This document shows positions 1-7,360 of a stretch of 64,000 nucleotides of DNA, piece after piece. Numbering within the stretch: the first letter of the stretch is position 1; each line of letters opens with the position of its first letter. This DNA comes from Halomonas sp. UBA3074. GTDB lineage: Bacteria; Pseudomonadota; Gammaproteobacteria; Pseudomonadales; Halomonadaceae. The stretch lies in contig NZ_DFBS01000005.1 of assembly GCF_002366715.1 (NCBI RefSeq), forward strand, positions 1-64,000, given 5' to 3'. The notes beneath the pieces were generated by a model, which had not been told where the DNA came from, did not search any database, and saw nothing but the letters and a program-made list of their open reading frames with translations. The translations under genes were made by a program, and so were the position numbers.

Positions 1-9
1 TACACCAGA

Positions 10-26
10 CTTGAGCTTAACTCAAG
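10..26. repeat. Interrupted palindrome at the break in the ABC ATPase gene
   Basis: CTTGAG, five bases, then CTCAAG. It overlaps the premature stop and sits exactly where similarity to the ATPase family ends. It could belong to the end of an inserted element; I do not recognise any insertion-sequence end from it. Confidence 0.4.
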
Positions 27-138
27 GGCCTACCAGCACAGTAAAAGAGCCATCTTCTATCTCTAGGTTGAGATTGGGAATGACCGTGCTCTTGCCACGA
101 AACGTTTTCTCAATTTCAACTAGGTTTACTTTAGCCAT
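22..138 (-). pseudogene. Truncated sugar ABC transporter ATP-binding protein (MalK/UgpC type), N-terminal 38 codons
   Basis: Reading the minus strand from an ATG at 138 gives 38 residues and then a TGA stop at 24-22. The N-terminus (MAKVNLVEIEKTF...) and the strand TVLVGP match the start of MalK/UgpC-type ATPases that energise family 1 sugar ABC importers. In an intact protein VGP opens the Walker A motif GPSGCGKST, but here the frame stops right after GP. Past the stop the minus strand reads through a short interrupted palindrome (10-26) to the window edge and no longer resembles an ATPase. It lies 56 bp downstream of the beta-xylosidase gene in the same direction, where the ATPase of this transporter operon is expected. 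An insertion sequence, a rearrangement or an assembly join at about position 25 would explain this; the window is too short to tell which. As it stands the fragment cannot hydrolyse ATP. Confidence 0.7.
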
Positions 139-194
139 TGTTGGGTCTCATCTTTAAACGCATTTTTGTGGTTATGGCGTAATGGATACGCATC

Positions 195-1802
195 TCAGCC
201 GTTTAAGCGGCGATAGCGAAACTCTGCAAAATCTGCTGGCGTACCGCGGCCACTGATGTCGTAAGCTGCCATGCCGAGAAAGTTACCGGTGAAATAACCA
301 TGAGCACGCCCGCTGCCTTCATCAGACAGTAAACCGGCATTCAGCACTGGGCCTAGCATTTGCCATTCGGCTTCGCCCTGTTGGTAGCGGAACTGTAATT
401 CACTCTCATAAATATCCAGCCCCAGGCTGACGGGTAAATCAGGTGTCAGGATCACTTCATCACTATTACTGATGGTTAGTGAGCCGCTTGGCCACTCATC
501 GCAACAGCTCATAATGCTCAGCACTTTCTGGCCGTTATCGTTTAACGTGACCGCCAGGAAGTGGAACTTAAAACGGTTGTAGTAAGCAGTAAGCCCTGCA
601 AACTGTTGTAGGTCTTCTGGCTCAAACGACAGAACAGTTTCAGCGCTGCAATAGATGCTGTCTTGGCGGCGCGCTACCAGTGCTTGCTCAAACCAGGAGC
701 CTAACGACTCGCGGCCAAATAGGCGCAAGTAACCGGGCCGCTCTGTTAGCGAGAAAATCCGCTCGGGTTGCGGTGTACGTAGCCATTGGAACTCCATGGG
801 TAGCGCATCGGAGGCAAAGGTATGCATCTCCTCCTCAGGTGGCGGAATAAATTCAACTCCCGGCATGGCTACTTCCAAACTGGGGGTAATTCCGCCATCG
901 GCTAGGCGTAGCCAGCCATCGCTGCCCCACGTCACCCGCTGAATCGCCGTTTCACGTCCCCGTGGGGACCGGCGAGTGCCCGGCAGTGGCCGCCCACACA
1001 GGTGAACCATAAAGGTTTCACCATCGGGCGTTTCCACAAGATCCGCATGACCTGCCCGTTGCAGGAGGCAATCGGGGTCGTGTTTGCTGGTCAGCACCGG
1101 GTTTTCCGGGTGAACTTCATAGGGGCCTGCAATATGACGTGAGCGCGCCATGGTCACGGCGTGGTCGTAGCCTGTGCCGCCCTCTGCCACCAGCAGGTGG
1201 TACCAGCCATCACGGCGATAAAGGTGCGAACCTTCGGTTAGCTTTAATTTGGTGCCCGCAAAGATGTTTTTGATAGGGCCAACAAGCTGCTGACGCTCAA
1301 CATCGTACTCTTGCAGCAATATGCCGCCGAAACGATCTCCTCCTTCACGCTGGCGATAATCCCACTGCAAGTTAATCAACCACTTACGGCCATCATCATC
1401 ATGGAACAAGGAAGGGTCAAAACCGCTAGAGTTGAGATAAACCGGGTCACTCCAAGGACCCGTCATTGAGGGGGCGGTCACTAAATAGTTGTGACCATCT
1501 TTAAAGTTACCCTCATACCGTTTCATATCGGTATAAATGAGCCAAAAAAGTCCATCGGCGTAGCTTAAGCACGGTGCCCAAATACCACATGAGTCGGGAT
1601 TACCTCGCATATCTAGCTGGCTTGCCCGAGTTAAGGGACGAGTGACTAATTGCCAATTCACTAAATCTTTAGAGTGGTGAATCTGCACGCCGGGGTACCA
1701 CTCAAAGGTTGAAGTGGCGATATAGTAATCATCCCCTACACGGCAGATAGAAGGGTCAGGATTAAAACCCGGCAAAATAGGATTTTTAATAGCGTCTTTC
1801 AT
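195..1802 (-). CDS. xynB: GH43 beta-xylosidase (possible alpha-L-arabinofuranosidase side activity)
   Basis: Predicted cytoplasmic glycoside hydrolase that releases xylose from the non-reducing end of short xylo-oligosaccharides. Length 535 aa, usual for the two-domain GH43 beta-xylosidases. The five-bladed propeller begins at NPILPGFNPDPS with the catalytic base Asp16. The pKa-modulating Asp is about D129 (SSGFDPSLF) and the general acid about E190 (LTEGSHLY). The C-terminal 200 residues form the beta-sandwich seen in this subfamily (HLCGRPL and the later ARRQ segment). There is no signal peptide, so the substrate must be imported, which fits the adjacent ABC permeases. The gene is 17 bp downstream of the second permease gene and co-directional. 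Arabinofuranosidase activity is common in the family and cannot be excluded. Confidence 0.88.
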   Translation of the reverse strand: MKDAIKNPILPGFNPDPSICRVGDDYYIATSTFEWYPGVQIHHSKDLVNWQLVTRPLTRASQLDMRGNPDSCGIWAPCLSYADGLFWLIYTDMKRYEGNFKDGHNYLVTAPSMTGPWSDPVYLNSSGFDPSLFHDDDGRKWLINLQWDYRQREGGDRFGGILLQEYDVERQQLVGPIKNIFAGTKLKLTEGSHLYRRDGWYHLLVAEGGTGYDHAVTMARSRHIAGPYEVHPENPVLTSKHDPDCLLQRAGHADLVETPDGETFMVHLCGRPLPGTRRSPRGRETAIQRVTWGSDGWLRLADGGITPSLEVAMPGVEFIPPPEEEMHTFASDALPMEFQWLRTPQPERIFSLTERPGYLRLFGRESLGSWFEQALVARRQDSIYCSAETVLSFEPEDLQQFAGLTAYYNRFKFHFLAVTLNDNGQKVLSIMSCCDEWPSGSLTISNSDEVILTPDLPVSLGLDIYESELQFRYQQGEAEWQMLGPVLNAGLLSDEGSGRAHGYFTGNFLGMAAYDISGRGTPADFAEFRYRRLNG

Positions 1803-1819
1803 AGTTATCCCCTAAATCG

Positions 1820-2644
1820 TTATCCCTTAACAGAGCCACCGGTCAGGCCAGCCACAATGTATTTTTGGGCAGCCAGGAAGAAGATAACTGCTGGAGTAAT
1901 GGTAAGCGTGACAAACGCAAGGATCATATTCCACTCAGTTAAGTATTCCCCCTGGAACTGCATCATCCCTAATGGCCAGGTATACAAAGAGCGGTCGTTT
2001 AGCACGATCAATGGCAACAGGAAGTTGTTCCAGCTTTGGACGAATACAAACACGCCCACGGTTGCCAAAATGGGGGTTGATAATGGCAAAGTGAACGACC
2101 AGAAGAAACGCAGATAGCTACAACCATCCACGTACGCGGCTTCAAATAACTCTTTAGGAAGCTGATCGAAAAATGCTTTAAAGAGCAGGATCGCTAACGA
2201 CAGCCCAAAGGCGGTTTGCGGCAGAATGACAGCCCAATAGGTATCCAGCAGCCCAAGATCACGCACCTTAATGAACAGCGGCAAAATAGCCGCCGCAAAG
2301 GGAAACATTAGCCCCAGCAGTAGGTAGCTTAGGATCATCTTGGAGCCTAAAAACTTAATTTGCGCAAACACATAGGCTGCTGCCGCCCCAACGATCAAGG
2401 TAAGCAGTACCGTCATGGACGAGATAAAGAAGGAGTTCCCCATATAACGCCAGAAGCTGCCATCCAAGAAAATGGAAACGTAGTTTTTCGGGTCCCAACT
2501 AGTGGGTAACCACAAAGGGTTAATCCGTAATTCCGCATTGCTCTTAAAACCACCGAAAAACGAAGCGAGAAGAGGCGCAATCACTAGACCCGCAATTAAA
2601 ATCAAAAAGATTACACGGAACGTATTTCGCGTCGTAGTATTCAC
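1820..2644 (-). CDS. Sugar ABC transporter permease, MalG/GanQ type
   Basis: Inner-membrane subunit of a family 1 carbohydrate importer, 274 aa with six predicted membrane segments. The first is at about residues 10-30. The ABC-permease EAA loop near residue 165 (EAAYVDGCSYLRFFWSFTLPL) contacts the ATPase. The C-terminal signature SWNNFLLPLIVL is typical of the MalG half. The start is GTG at 2644, overlapping the TGA of the upstream permease by four bases, a sign of translational coupling. By context it should carry xylose-containing oligosaccharides, but substrate specificity cannot be read from the permease. Its ATPase partner next door is broken, so it would need a shared ATPase from elsewhere. 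Confidence 0.88.
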   Translation of the reverse strand: MNTTTRNTFRVIFLILIAGLVIAPLLASFFGGFKSNAELRINPLWLPTSWDPKNYVSIFLDGSFWRYMGNSFFISSMTVLLTLIVGAAAAYVFAQIKFLGSKMILSYLLLGLMFPFAAAILPLFIKVRDLGLLDTYWAVILPQTAFGLSLAILLFKAFFDQLPKELFEAAYVDGCSYLRFFWSFTLPLSTPILATVGVFVFVQSWNNFLLPLIVLNDRSLYTWPLGMMQFQGEYLTEWNMILAFVTLTITPAVIFFLAAQKYIVAGLTGGSVKG

Positions 2645-3582
2645 GCCTTATTCTCCTTCCCTGTCGCGCGCTGATAAAAGAACGCAATGCCAATGGCCAA
2701 CACAAACAGCACTACCGCAGCCGCACTACCAAAGCCAATATTCAGCCTTGAAAGCCCGAAGGTATATAGGTAGGTCACAATGGTGTGGGTGCTATTCGAC
2801 GGCCCACCGTTGGTCATCGGGATAATGATGTCAAAGATCTGTAGCGAGCCAATAATGGCAAAGAAACCACTCACGACCAGCGCATGCTTAATCATCGGTA
2901 TTTGTATAAATAGGGCAATTTGGCGCGTTTTAGCACCTTCAAGCTTGGCAGCTTCAATCAGGTCTTTAGGAACACCTTGCAGTGCGGCAATGTAAATCAT
3001 CATATGGAAACCAAAGTACTTCCATACAATAACGGTCATAATCGCAGGGAACGCCCACTGACTATCTGATAGTACATAAACAGACTCTTGACCCAAGGAT
3101 TGAAAGATTGACGCTGTAATGCCGTAGTCACCGTCAAAGACAAAGCTCCAGATCAAACCGGCTGCCACTTCAGCTAAAATATAGGGTAGGAAAAACACCA
3201 ACCGGAACAGCGTATTGGTTGGCGTCTTTTTATAAACAAGCAGCGCCAAGCCTAACGCTATCGGCATTTGAATAACGATCGAGACAATAATTAGCTTGGC
3301 GGTATTCCATAATGCAGTATGAAATACCGAGTGGTCTAACAGGCGCGCGTAATTTTGCATGCCAACAAAGTCACTAGGCGCTCCATAACCGTTCCAAGAG
3401 AAGCCACTGTAATAAGCAGCATCTACCAAAGGCAGGATAACGAACAGCGAGAAAACAATCAGAGCGGGCGGTAATAACAGCAATACCGCCGCTAACTTAC
3501 CACTAACTAGATTTTTCTTGATGCGATCTGTCGTCCCCCGCTTATGAACTGCAGGTCGGGTCGTCGTTGTCATGGTATGCAT
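2641..3582 (-). CDS. Sugar ABC transporter permease, MalF/LacF type
   Basis: Second inner-membrane subunit of the same importer, about 313 aa. A hydrophilic N-terminus is followed by six hydrophobic segments starting near LAAVLLLLPPALIVFSLFVI. The EAA loop reads DLIEAAKLEGAKTRQIALFIQIPM, and the MTNGGPSNSTHTIVTYLY segment is characteristic of MalF-type permeases. The reading frame stays open back to 3606. ATG at 3582 has a GGGAA just upstream, and ATG at 3573 (MTTTTRP) is an alternative; the choice does not alter the membrane part. The gene follows the binding-protein gene after a strong hairpin and overlaps the MalG-type permease by four bases. Confidence 0.87.
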   Translation of the reverse strand: MHTMTTTTRPAVHKRGTTDRIKKNLVSGKLAAVLLLLPPALIVFSLFVILPLVDAAYYSGFSWNGYGAPSDFVGMQNYARLLDHSVFHTALWNTAKLIIVSIVIQMPIALGLALLVYKKTPTNTLFRLVFFLPYILAEVAAGLIWSFVFDGDYGITASIFQSLGQESVYVLSDSQWAFPAIMTVIVWKYFGFHMMIYIAALQGVPKDLIEAAKLEGAKTRQIALFIQIPMIKHALVVSGFFAIIGSLQIFDIIIPMTNGGPSNSTHTIVTYLYTFGLSRLNIGFGSAAAVVLFVLAIGIAFFYQRATGKENKA

Positions 3583-3602
3583 CCATTCCCAGCTTAGGGG
3601 TT

Positions 3603-3626
3603 GCACCAGCGGTTTAACGCTGGTGC
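3603..3626 (-). promoter_or_regulatory. Intercistronic stem-loop after the sugar-binding-protein gene
   Basis: A perfect 9-bp stem (GCACCAGCG / CGCTGGTGC) with a 6-base loop between the binding-protein stop and the first permease start. No U-run follows on the minus strand, so it is more likely an mRNA-stabilising hairpin or partial attenuator than a full terminator. Such hairpins often keep binding-protein mRNA in excess over permease mRNA. Confidence 0.6.
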
Positions 3627-3651
3627 TGTTCAGGCGATTAATGAGATGGAA

Positions 3652-4974
3652 TTAGCGGAACTGCCAAGCTTCTTCGACTCGAGCGGCGGCATCTTCCGGC
3701 GTAATAACACCGAGTGCTAGGTCGCCACTAATGTCGTTGATAGTGGCGCCAACTGACGTACCCAGCGCTTGATCAAGGAACACTTGATGGTGGCTTGACT
3801 CGCTTAGGATGCTCGCCACTTTCTTGGCATACGGCGTTTGTAGCTCTTCTTCTGAACCGTGAGCTACTGTTACAAAAATGCCTAAACGAGCTGCTTCGCG
3901 TTGATTCTCTTCATTTAACAGGAATTTCAAGAAATCAACCGCTTCGTCAGAGGCATCTTTCGTTACCGCAAAGCCGTTCATACCACCAAAGCTGTTGTCG
4001 TTACCCGCGCCACCTTCTACGCTAGGAAATGGTACAAACTCTAGATTTTCATCCGGCACGCCTTCACCGGTTGCGGAGCGCTCTTTTGAAGGGATGTAGT
4101 CCCAGTCGCCCATCAGGTGCATGGCGGCCTCGCCGTCACCGAACATGGCACTAGCACGTTCGTAGGTGGTCGCCATAAAGCCGGACTGAAAGGGGTCCAG
4201 CGCTACAAGTGATTGCAGCAGCTCACCAGCACGGACAAATGCATCTTCCTCAAAGCCGCTACTTTCGCCTTGTTTAGCAGCATCAATACCTTCGCCACCC
4301 GCCATTCGTGTGGCCAAGCTGCCCCAGTAGAAGTGGATTGGCCAACCATCCTTACCACCCACAACCATTGGTGTAATGTCGTTGGCACGGAGTGCTGTAA
4401 CTGCCTCTTTCAGGCCATCCCATGTATTGAGGGATTCAAGCTCCACGCCCGCCTGCTCAGTTAATGCGGTATTCACCCAAAGCCCTACCACTGTGGCATA
4501 AAGCGGCGCACCGTAAATTTGGTCATTTAGCGTGAAGGCACTTACCGCGGATGCTGGGTAGATGTCTTGCCAGCCATCCTGCATCTCTGCGGTAATATCT
4601 CGAACGAAGCCCGCTTCCACTTGGTCTCTTAACCCTTCGCCGCCCCAGCTATAGAAAATATCCGGCCGCTGGTCGGATTGCAGGAGGGTAGGTAGGCGTG
4701 TTTTGTAAGCTTCATTCGCTATATATTCAAAAACAACGTCTACCCCAGGGTTATTGGCCTCGTATTCAGTCACAATGTTGTCGTAGTACTGTTTTTCAGC
4801 ATCGCTGATTTCAACGCGCAGTAGCTTAATCGTGGTATCTGCAGCAGCCGCGAATGACCCCAGGCCAGAAGCAAGTGTTACCGCCGCCACTAGGCAAGAT
4901 TTTGCCCACAACCTCTTTGTAATTTGTTTTTCAAAAGCAGGCATAGCGAGTCGCTTATTGTTTTGTGCGTACAT
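3652..4974 (-). CDS. Extracellular sugar-binding protein of an ABC importer (SBP family 1)
   Basis: Periplasmic receptor that captures the sugar and delivers it to the two permeases downstream. Length 440 aa from ATG 4974, chosen for the AGAGGTG ribosome site just upstream; the frame is open to 5037. The N-terminus has a positively charged stretch, a hydrophobic core (SCLVAAVTLASGLGSFA) and an AAA-AD cleavage region, so it should be exported by Sec. The mature part begins DTTIKLLRVE and has the family 1 layout, with FGDGEAAMHLMGDW near the middle and a GGMNGFAVTKDA segment. It is first among the transport genes and downstream of the xylose dehydrogenase-like SDR. Ligand unproven; xylo-oligosaccharide is inferred from neighbours. 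Confidence 0.87.
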   Translation of the reverse strand: MYAQNNKRLAMPAFEKQITKRLWAKSCLVAAVTLASGLGSFAAAADTTIKLLRVEISDAEKQYYDNIVTEYEANNPGVDVVFEYIANEAYKTRLPTLLQSDQRPDIFYSWGGEGLRDQVEAGFVRDITAEMQDGWQDIYPASAVSAFTLNDQIYGAPLYATVVGLWVNTALTEQAGVELESLNTWDGLKEAVTALRANDITPMVVGGKDGWPIHFYWGSLATRMAGGEGIDAAKQGESSGFEEDAFVRAGELLQSLVALDPFQSGFMATTYERASAMFGDGEAAMHLMGDWDYIPSKERSATGEGVPDENLEFVPFPSVEGGAGNDNSFGGMNGFAVTKDASDEAVDFLKFLLNEENQREAARLGIFVTVAHGSEEELQTPYAKKVASILSESSHHQVFLDQALGTSVGATINDISGDLALGVITPEDAAARVEEAWQFR

Positions 4975-5012
4975 AAACACCTCTAGGTTCTTATTACGAG
5001 CGTTTGTGCTGG

Positions 5013-5783
5013 TTAACCCCAGCCTCCATCTACACATAGTTCTTGCCCCGTAATTGCGCTGCTTTCAGCACTCGCTAAAAACAGAACAGGTGGCGCTATA
5101 TGCGTAGTTTCAAGACGCATTTTCAAACATTGGTGTGATTGAATGTTTTTTTCGTCTTCTGGCCCGATCCACTTCTCGAGTTGGCGCTCGGTGATAACCG
5201 AGCCTGGTACTAAGGTGTTCACACGAATATTGTGTACACCTAAGTCTCTTGCGAGACTGCGCGTTAAACCATGCGCAGCCGCTTTTGCTGTCATGTAAGA
5301 GGAAAGATCACCTAGTGCCATACGAACGCTGATTGAGCCAAAGTTAATAATCGAACCACCACCAGCTTCCATCATCTGCGGCGCTACGGCTTGTGCTGCA
5401 AAAAACATAGGGCGTAAGTTGAGTGACATGCGCTCATCCCAATACGCAACATCTACATCCTGCCAGGAGTGGCGGTCATCATTAGCTGCGTTATTCACCA
5501 AGGTTTGAATCGGACCTAAAGTAGCGCCTACCTCAGCAATAATGTTTTGCAGCGCTGTTACATCCCGAATATCGCAATGATAGTAATGCGGCGATGAACC
5601 GCTATCTTCCTTGATGGTTTCTAATAACGCATGGCTTGCTGAATCATTTATATCGACAAAAGCGACTTTCGCCCCCTGCTTGTGAAAAGCACTTGTCAAC
5701 GCAGCTCCGATACCGCTACCACCGCCAGTAATAAAAACCACCTGCCCCTCAATATTTGGGTAAACAGCTGCGCTAGTACTCAT
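5013..5783 (-). CDS. xylB: SDR-family D-xylose (pentose) 1-dehydrogenase
   Basis: Short-chain dehydrogenase, 256 aa, likely oxidising D-xylose to xylonolactone with NAD+. The cofactor motif TGGGSGIG is at residues 19-26, an Asp at 44 after the second strand favours NAD, NNAAND is at 97-102, and the catalytic set is Ser150, Tyr163 and Lys167. From memory it resembles Caulobacter XylB closely along its length (YPxxxG at the start, NNAxNDDRH, YWDER, NFGSIS, DGGW-like end). It is the first gene of the minus operon, 38 bp ahead of the binding-protein gene, and is transcribed divergently from the ROK regulator. The symbol follows the Caulobacter usage for xylose dehydrogenase, not xylulokinase. An arabinose or glucose dehydrogenase role is possible. 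Confidence 0.78.
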   Translation of the reverse strand: MSTSAAVYPNIEGQVVFITGGGSGIGAALTSAFHKQGAKVAFVDINDSASHALLETIKEDSGSSPHYYHCDIRDVTALQNIIAEVGATLGPIQTLVNNAANDDRHSWQDVDVAYWDERMSLNLRPMFFAAQAVAPQMMEAGGGSIINFGSISVRMALGDLSSYMTAKAAAHGLTRSLARDLGVHNIRVNTLVPGSVITERQLEKWIGPEDEKNIQSHQCLKMRLETTHIAPPVLFLASAESSAITGQELCVDGGWG

Positions 5784-5794
5784 GTCATCTCCAC

Positions 5795-5815
5795 TTAGTT
5801 TTTTCTATTTACTAA
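5795..5815. promoter_or_regulatory. Second, weaker inverted repeat near the SDR start
   Basis: TTAGT, 11 bases, ACTAA, located 12-32 bp upstream of the SDR start codon. Half-sites resemble those of the stronger site at 5855-5879 but are two bases shorter. It could be a second repressor site overlapping the SDR promoter or leader. Confidence 0.35.
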
Positions 5816-5854
5816 AGGATACTGACTACCCACAGGACTTATCTCAATGAGACC

Positions 5855-5879
5855 TTAGTTTAAAGCTTGGCCAAACTAT
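5855..5879. promoter_or_regulatory. XylR-type (ROK) operator in the divergent promoter region
   Basis: TTAGTTT, 11 bases, then AAACTAT. The arrangement TTAGTTT-N11-AAACTAA is that of the Bacillus xyl operator bound by the ROK repressor XylR; only the last base differs here. It lies between the SDR gene and the ROK gene, where an autoregulating repressor would bind. Established knowledge gives the motif; binding here is inferred. Confidence 0.65.
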
Positions 5880-6020
5880 CTCCACAACCGCTCATCAGCA
5901 TTGCAGGGGGTCGATGGTAACGGCTTCTGCATTAGGGTAGGCTGGCCTAAAAACTCGCTTGGAAAAGCGTCGCTTATGAATGTTTCAGCACCATCTAACG
6001 CGAAGGATGTTGTGATTTAA

Positions 6021-7223
6021 ATGCCTACCCCATCCTCTTCACATAAAGCAGGTGACCTGCACTTTCTCAAGCGGCTAAACCGTAGTGCCATTCTTGAGCT
6101 GGTACGCCGCAAGCCAGGCGTAACCCGAGCAGACATAGCCGTAAAAGCCCACCTCACCAAAGCGACCGTAGGCGCTGCCATTCAATCATTACTTAAGCAA
6201 GGCTGGTTGAAAGAAGGCGAGCTGCAGAAAAGCAGTGGCGGCAGGCCAGGTAGAGCATTGTATCTTAACGATAAACATTACTTAATGTTGGGGGCCGAAG
6301 TTGGTGTTCATGGAATACGCATCGTCGCTTGCGCGCTCAGTGGCCAAGTACTGGCATCGCACCACGAGCGTCTTTCACCAACCACGCCGGAAGCTACAGC
6401 AGAGTTGCTCGCCACCCAATTAAAGGCCATGTTGGAGTCAGCCCAGCTAGCCAAATATACCCCTTTGGGTATTGGCGTCGCGCTCCCAGGTCCTGTTGCG
6501 CCTGGGGAGCCTATAATTCGCTTAGCTCCCAACCTTGGCTGGAAAGATGTTCGCTTCTTGGATTTCCTAAAAGCCAATCTCCCTTCCTTCAATGGTATTT
6601 GGTTAATGGACAACGAAGCTAAATCTGCCGCTTTTGGGGAGATTTACTTTAGGACAGGAAAGATTCCTGAATCGCTCGCCTACATCAGCGCAGGCACAGG
6701 TATTGGTAGTGGTATGGTTGAAGGCAGCCATCCGCCATTGGTAAGGCGTGGTATCCAAGGTTTAGCGGGGGAAATTGGGCATACAGTCATGCAGCCTGGT
6801 GGCCTCTATTGCCATTGCGGCAATAGAGGCTGTGCTGAAACGTTGGTAAGTGGTTGGTCAATCCGCGCCAAGCTCGGTGTTTCCGAGGAAGAAGACCTAC
6901 TTGAAGCTTTGTTTCCGCGGCTCAACGAACCAAACGTTCAAACAGTTTTACATCAAGCTGGCGAGACGTTAGGCATCCTATTACTTAATGTGCATCATGC
7001 TCTAAACCCATCAGAACTGGTCCTAGGTGGTTCCCTTACCCAGCTTGGCTCCTCGCTCATGGAGCCAGCACTCAATTACTTTAAAGCGCACCAGAATCGT
7101 TTAGCCAGTCACTCCCAAAAGGTGCCGTTACGAATCATTGAGGATTCAACGTTTGTCTCAGCCCGTGGCGCAGCGGCTCAAGTCCTTGCTCATATTATTC
7201 ATGGCTCCAGCGTATTAATTTAA
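6021..7223 (+). CDS. xylR: ROK-family transcriptional regulator, XylR-like
   Basis: Predicted sugar-responsive repressor, 400 aa. An N-terminal winged helix-turn-helix (about residues 14-75, with RSAILELVRRKPGVTRADIA and TKATVGAAIQSLL) precedes a ROK sugar-kinase-like domain. The ROK domain has ISAGTGIGSG and the zinc signature GLAGEIGHTV...CHCGNRGCAE (around residues 248-274). Proteins of this layout include XylR, NagC and Mlc. It faces the xylose-dehydrogenase/ABC operon and precedes the ALDH and dehydratase genes, so control of both sides by xylose or a xylo-oligosaccharide is likely. The gene carries AAGGA 12 bp before the ATG, a little distant. The symbol is by context and is not proven. 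Confidence 0.82.
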   Translation: MPTPSSSHKAGDLHFLKRLNRSAILELVRRKPGVTRADIAVKAHLTKATVGAAIQSLLKQGWLKEGELQKSSGGRPGRALYLNDKHYLMLGAEVGVHGIRIVACALSGQVLASHHERLSPTTPEATAELLATQLKAMLESAQLAKYTPLGIGVALPGPVAPGEPIIRLAPNLGWKDVRFLDFLKANLPSFNGIWLMDNEAKSAAFGEIYFRTGKIPESLAYISAGTGIGSGMVEGSHPPLVRRGIQGLAGEIGHTVMQPGGLYCHCGNRGCAETLVSGWSIRAKLGVSEEEDLLEALFPRLNEPNVQTVLHQAGETLGILLLNVHHALNPSELVLGGSLTQLGSSLMEPALNYFKAHQNRLASHSQKVPLRIIEDSTFVSARGAAAQVLAHIIHGSSVLI

Positions 7224-7273
7224 AACCAGCCTGATGTTGTTGCAGCTTTGCTACTAAAGTCGTCACCCGATAA

Positions 7274-7294
7274 TAAGTTTAGAGATTGAACTTA
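7274..7294. promoter_or_regulatory. Inverted repeat upstream of the ALDH gene
   Basis: TAAGTT, 9 bases, AACTTA, 67 bp before the ALDH start. The half-sites are related to, but not identical with, the TTAGTTT half-sites upstream of the regulator gene. Possible operator for the second xylose transcription unit. Confidence 0.35.
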
Positions 7295-7360
7295 CTAGTT
7301 GCGTAGAGCAGGATATTCACTACGTACCTTGTTTTCTCTTTTCCCATAACAGGAGGTTGC

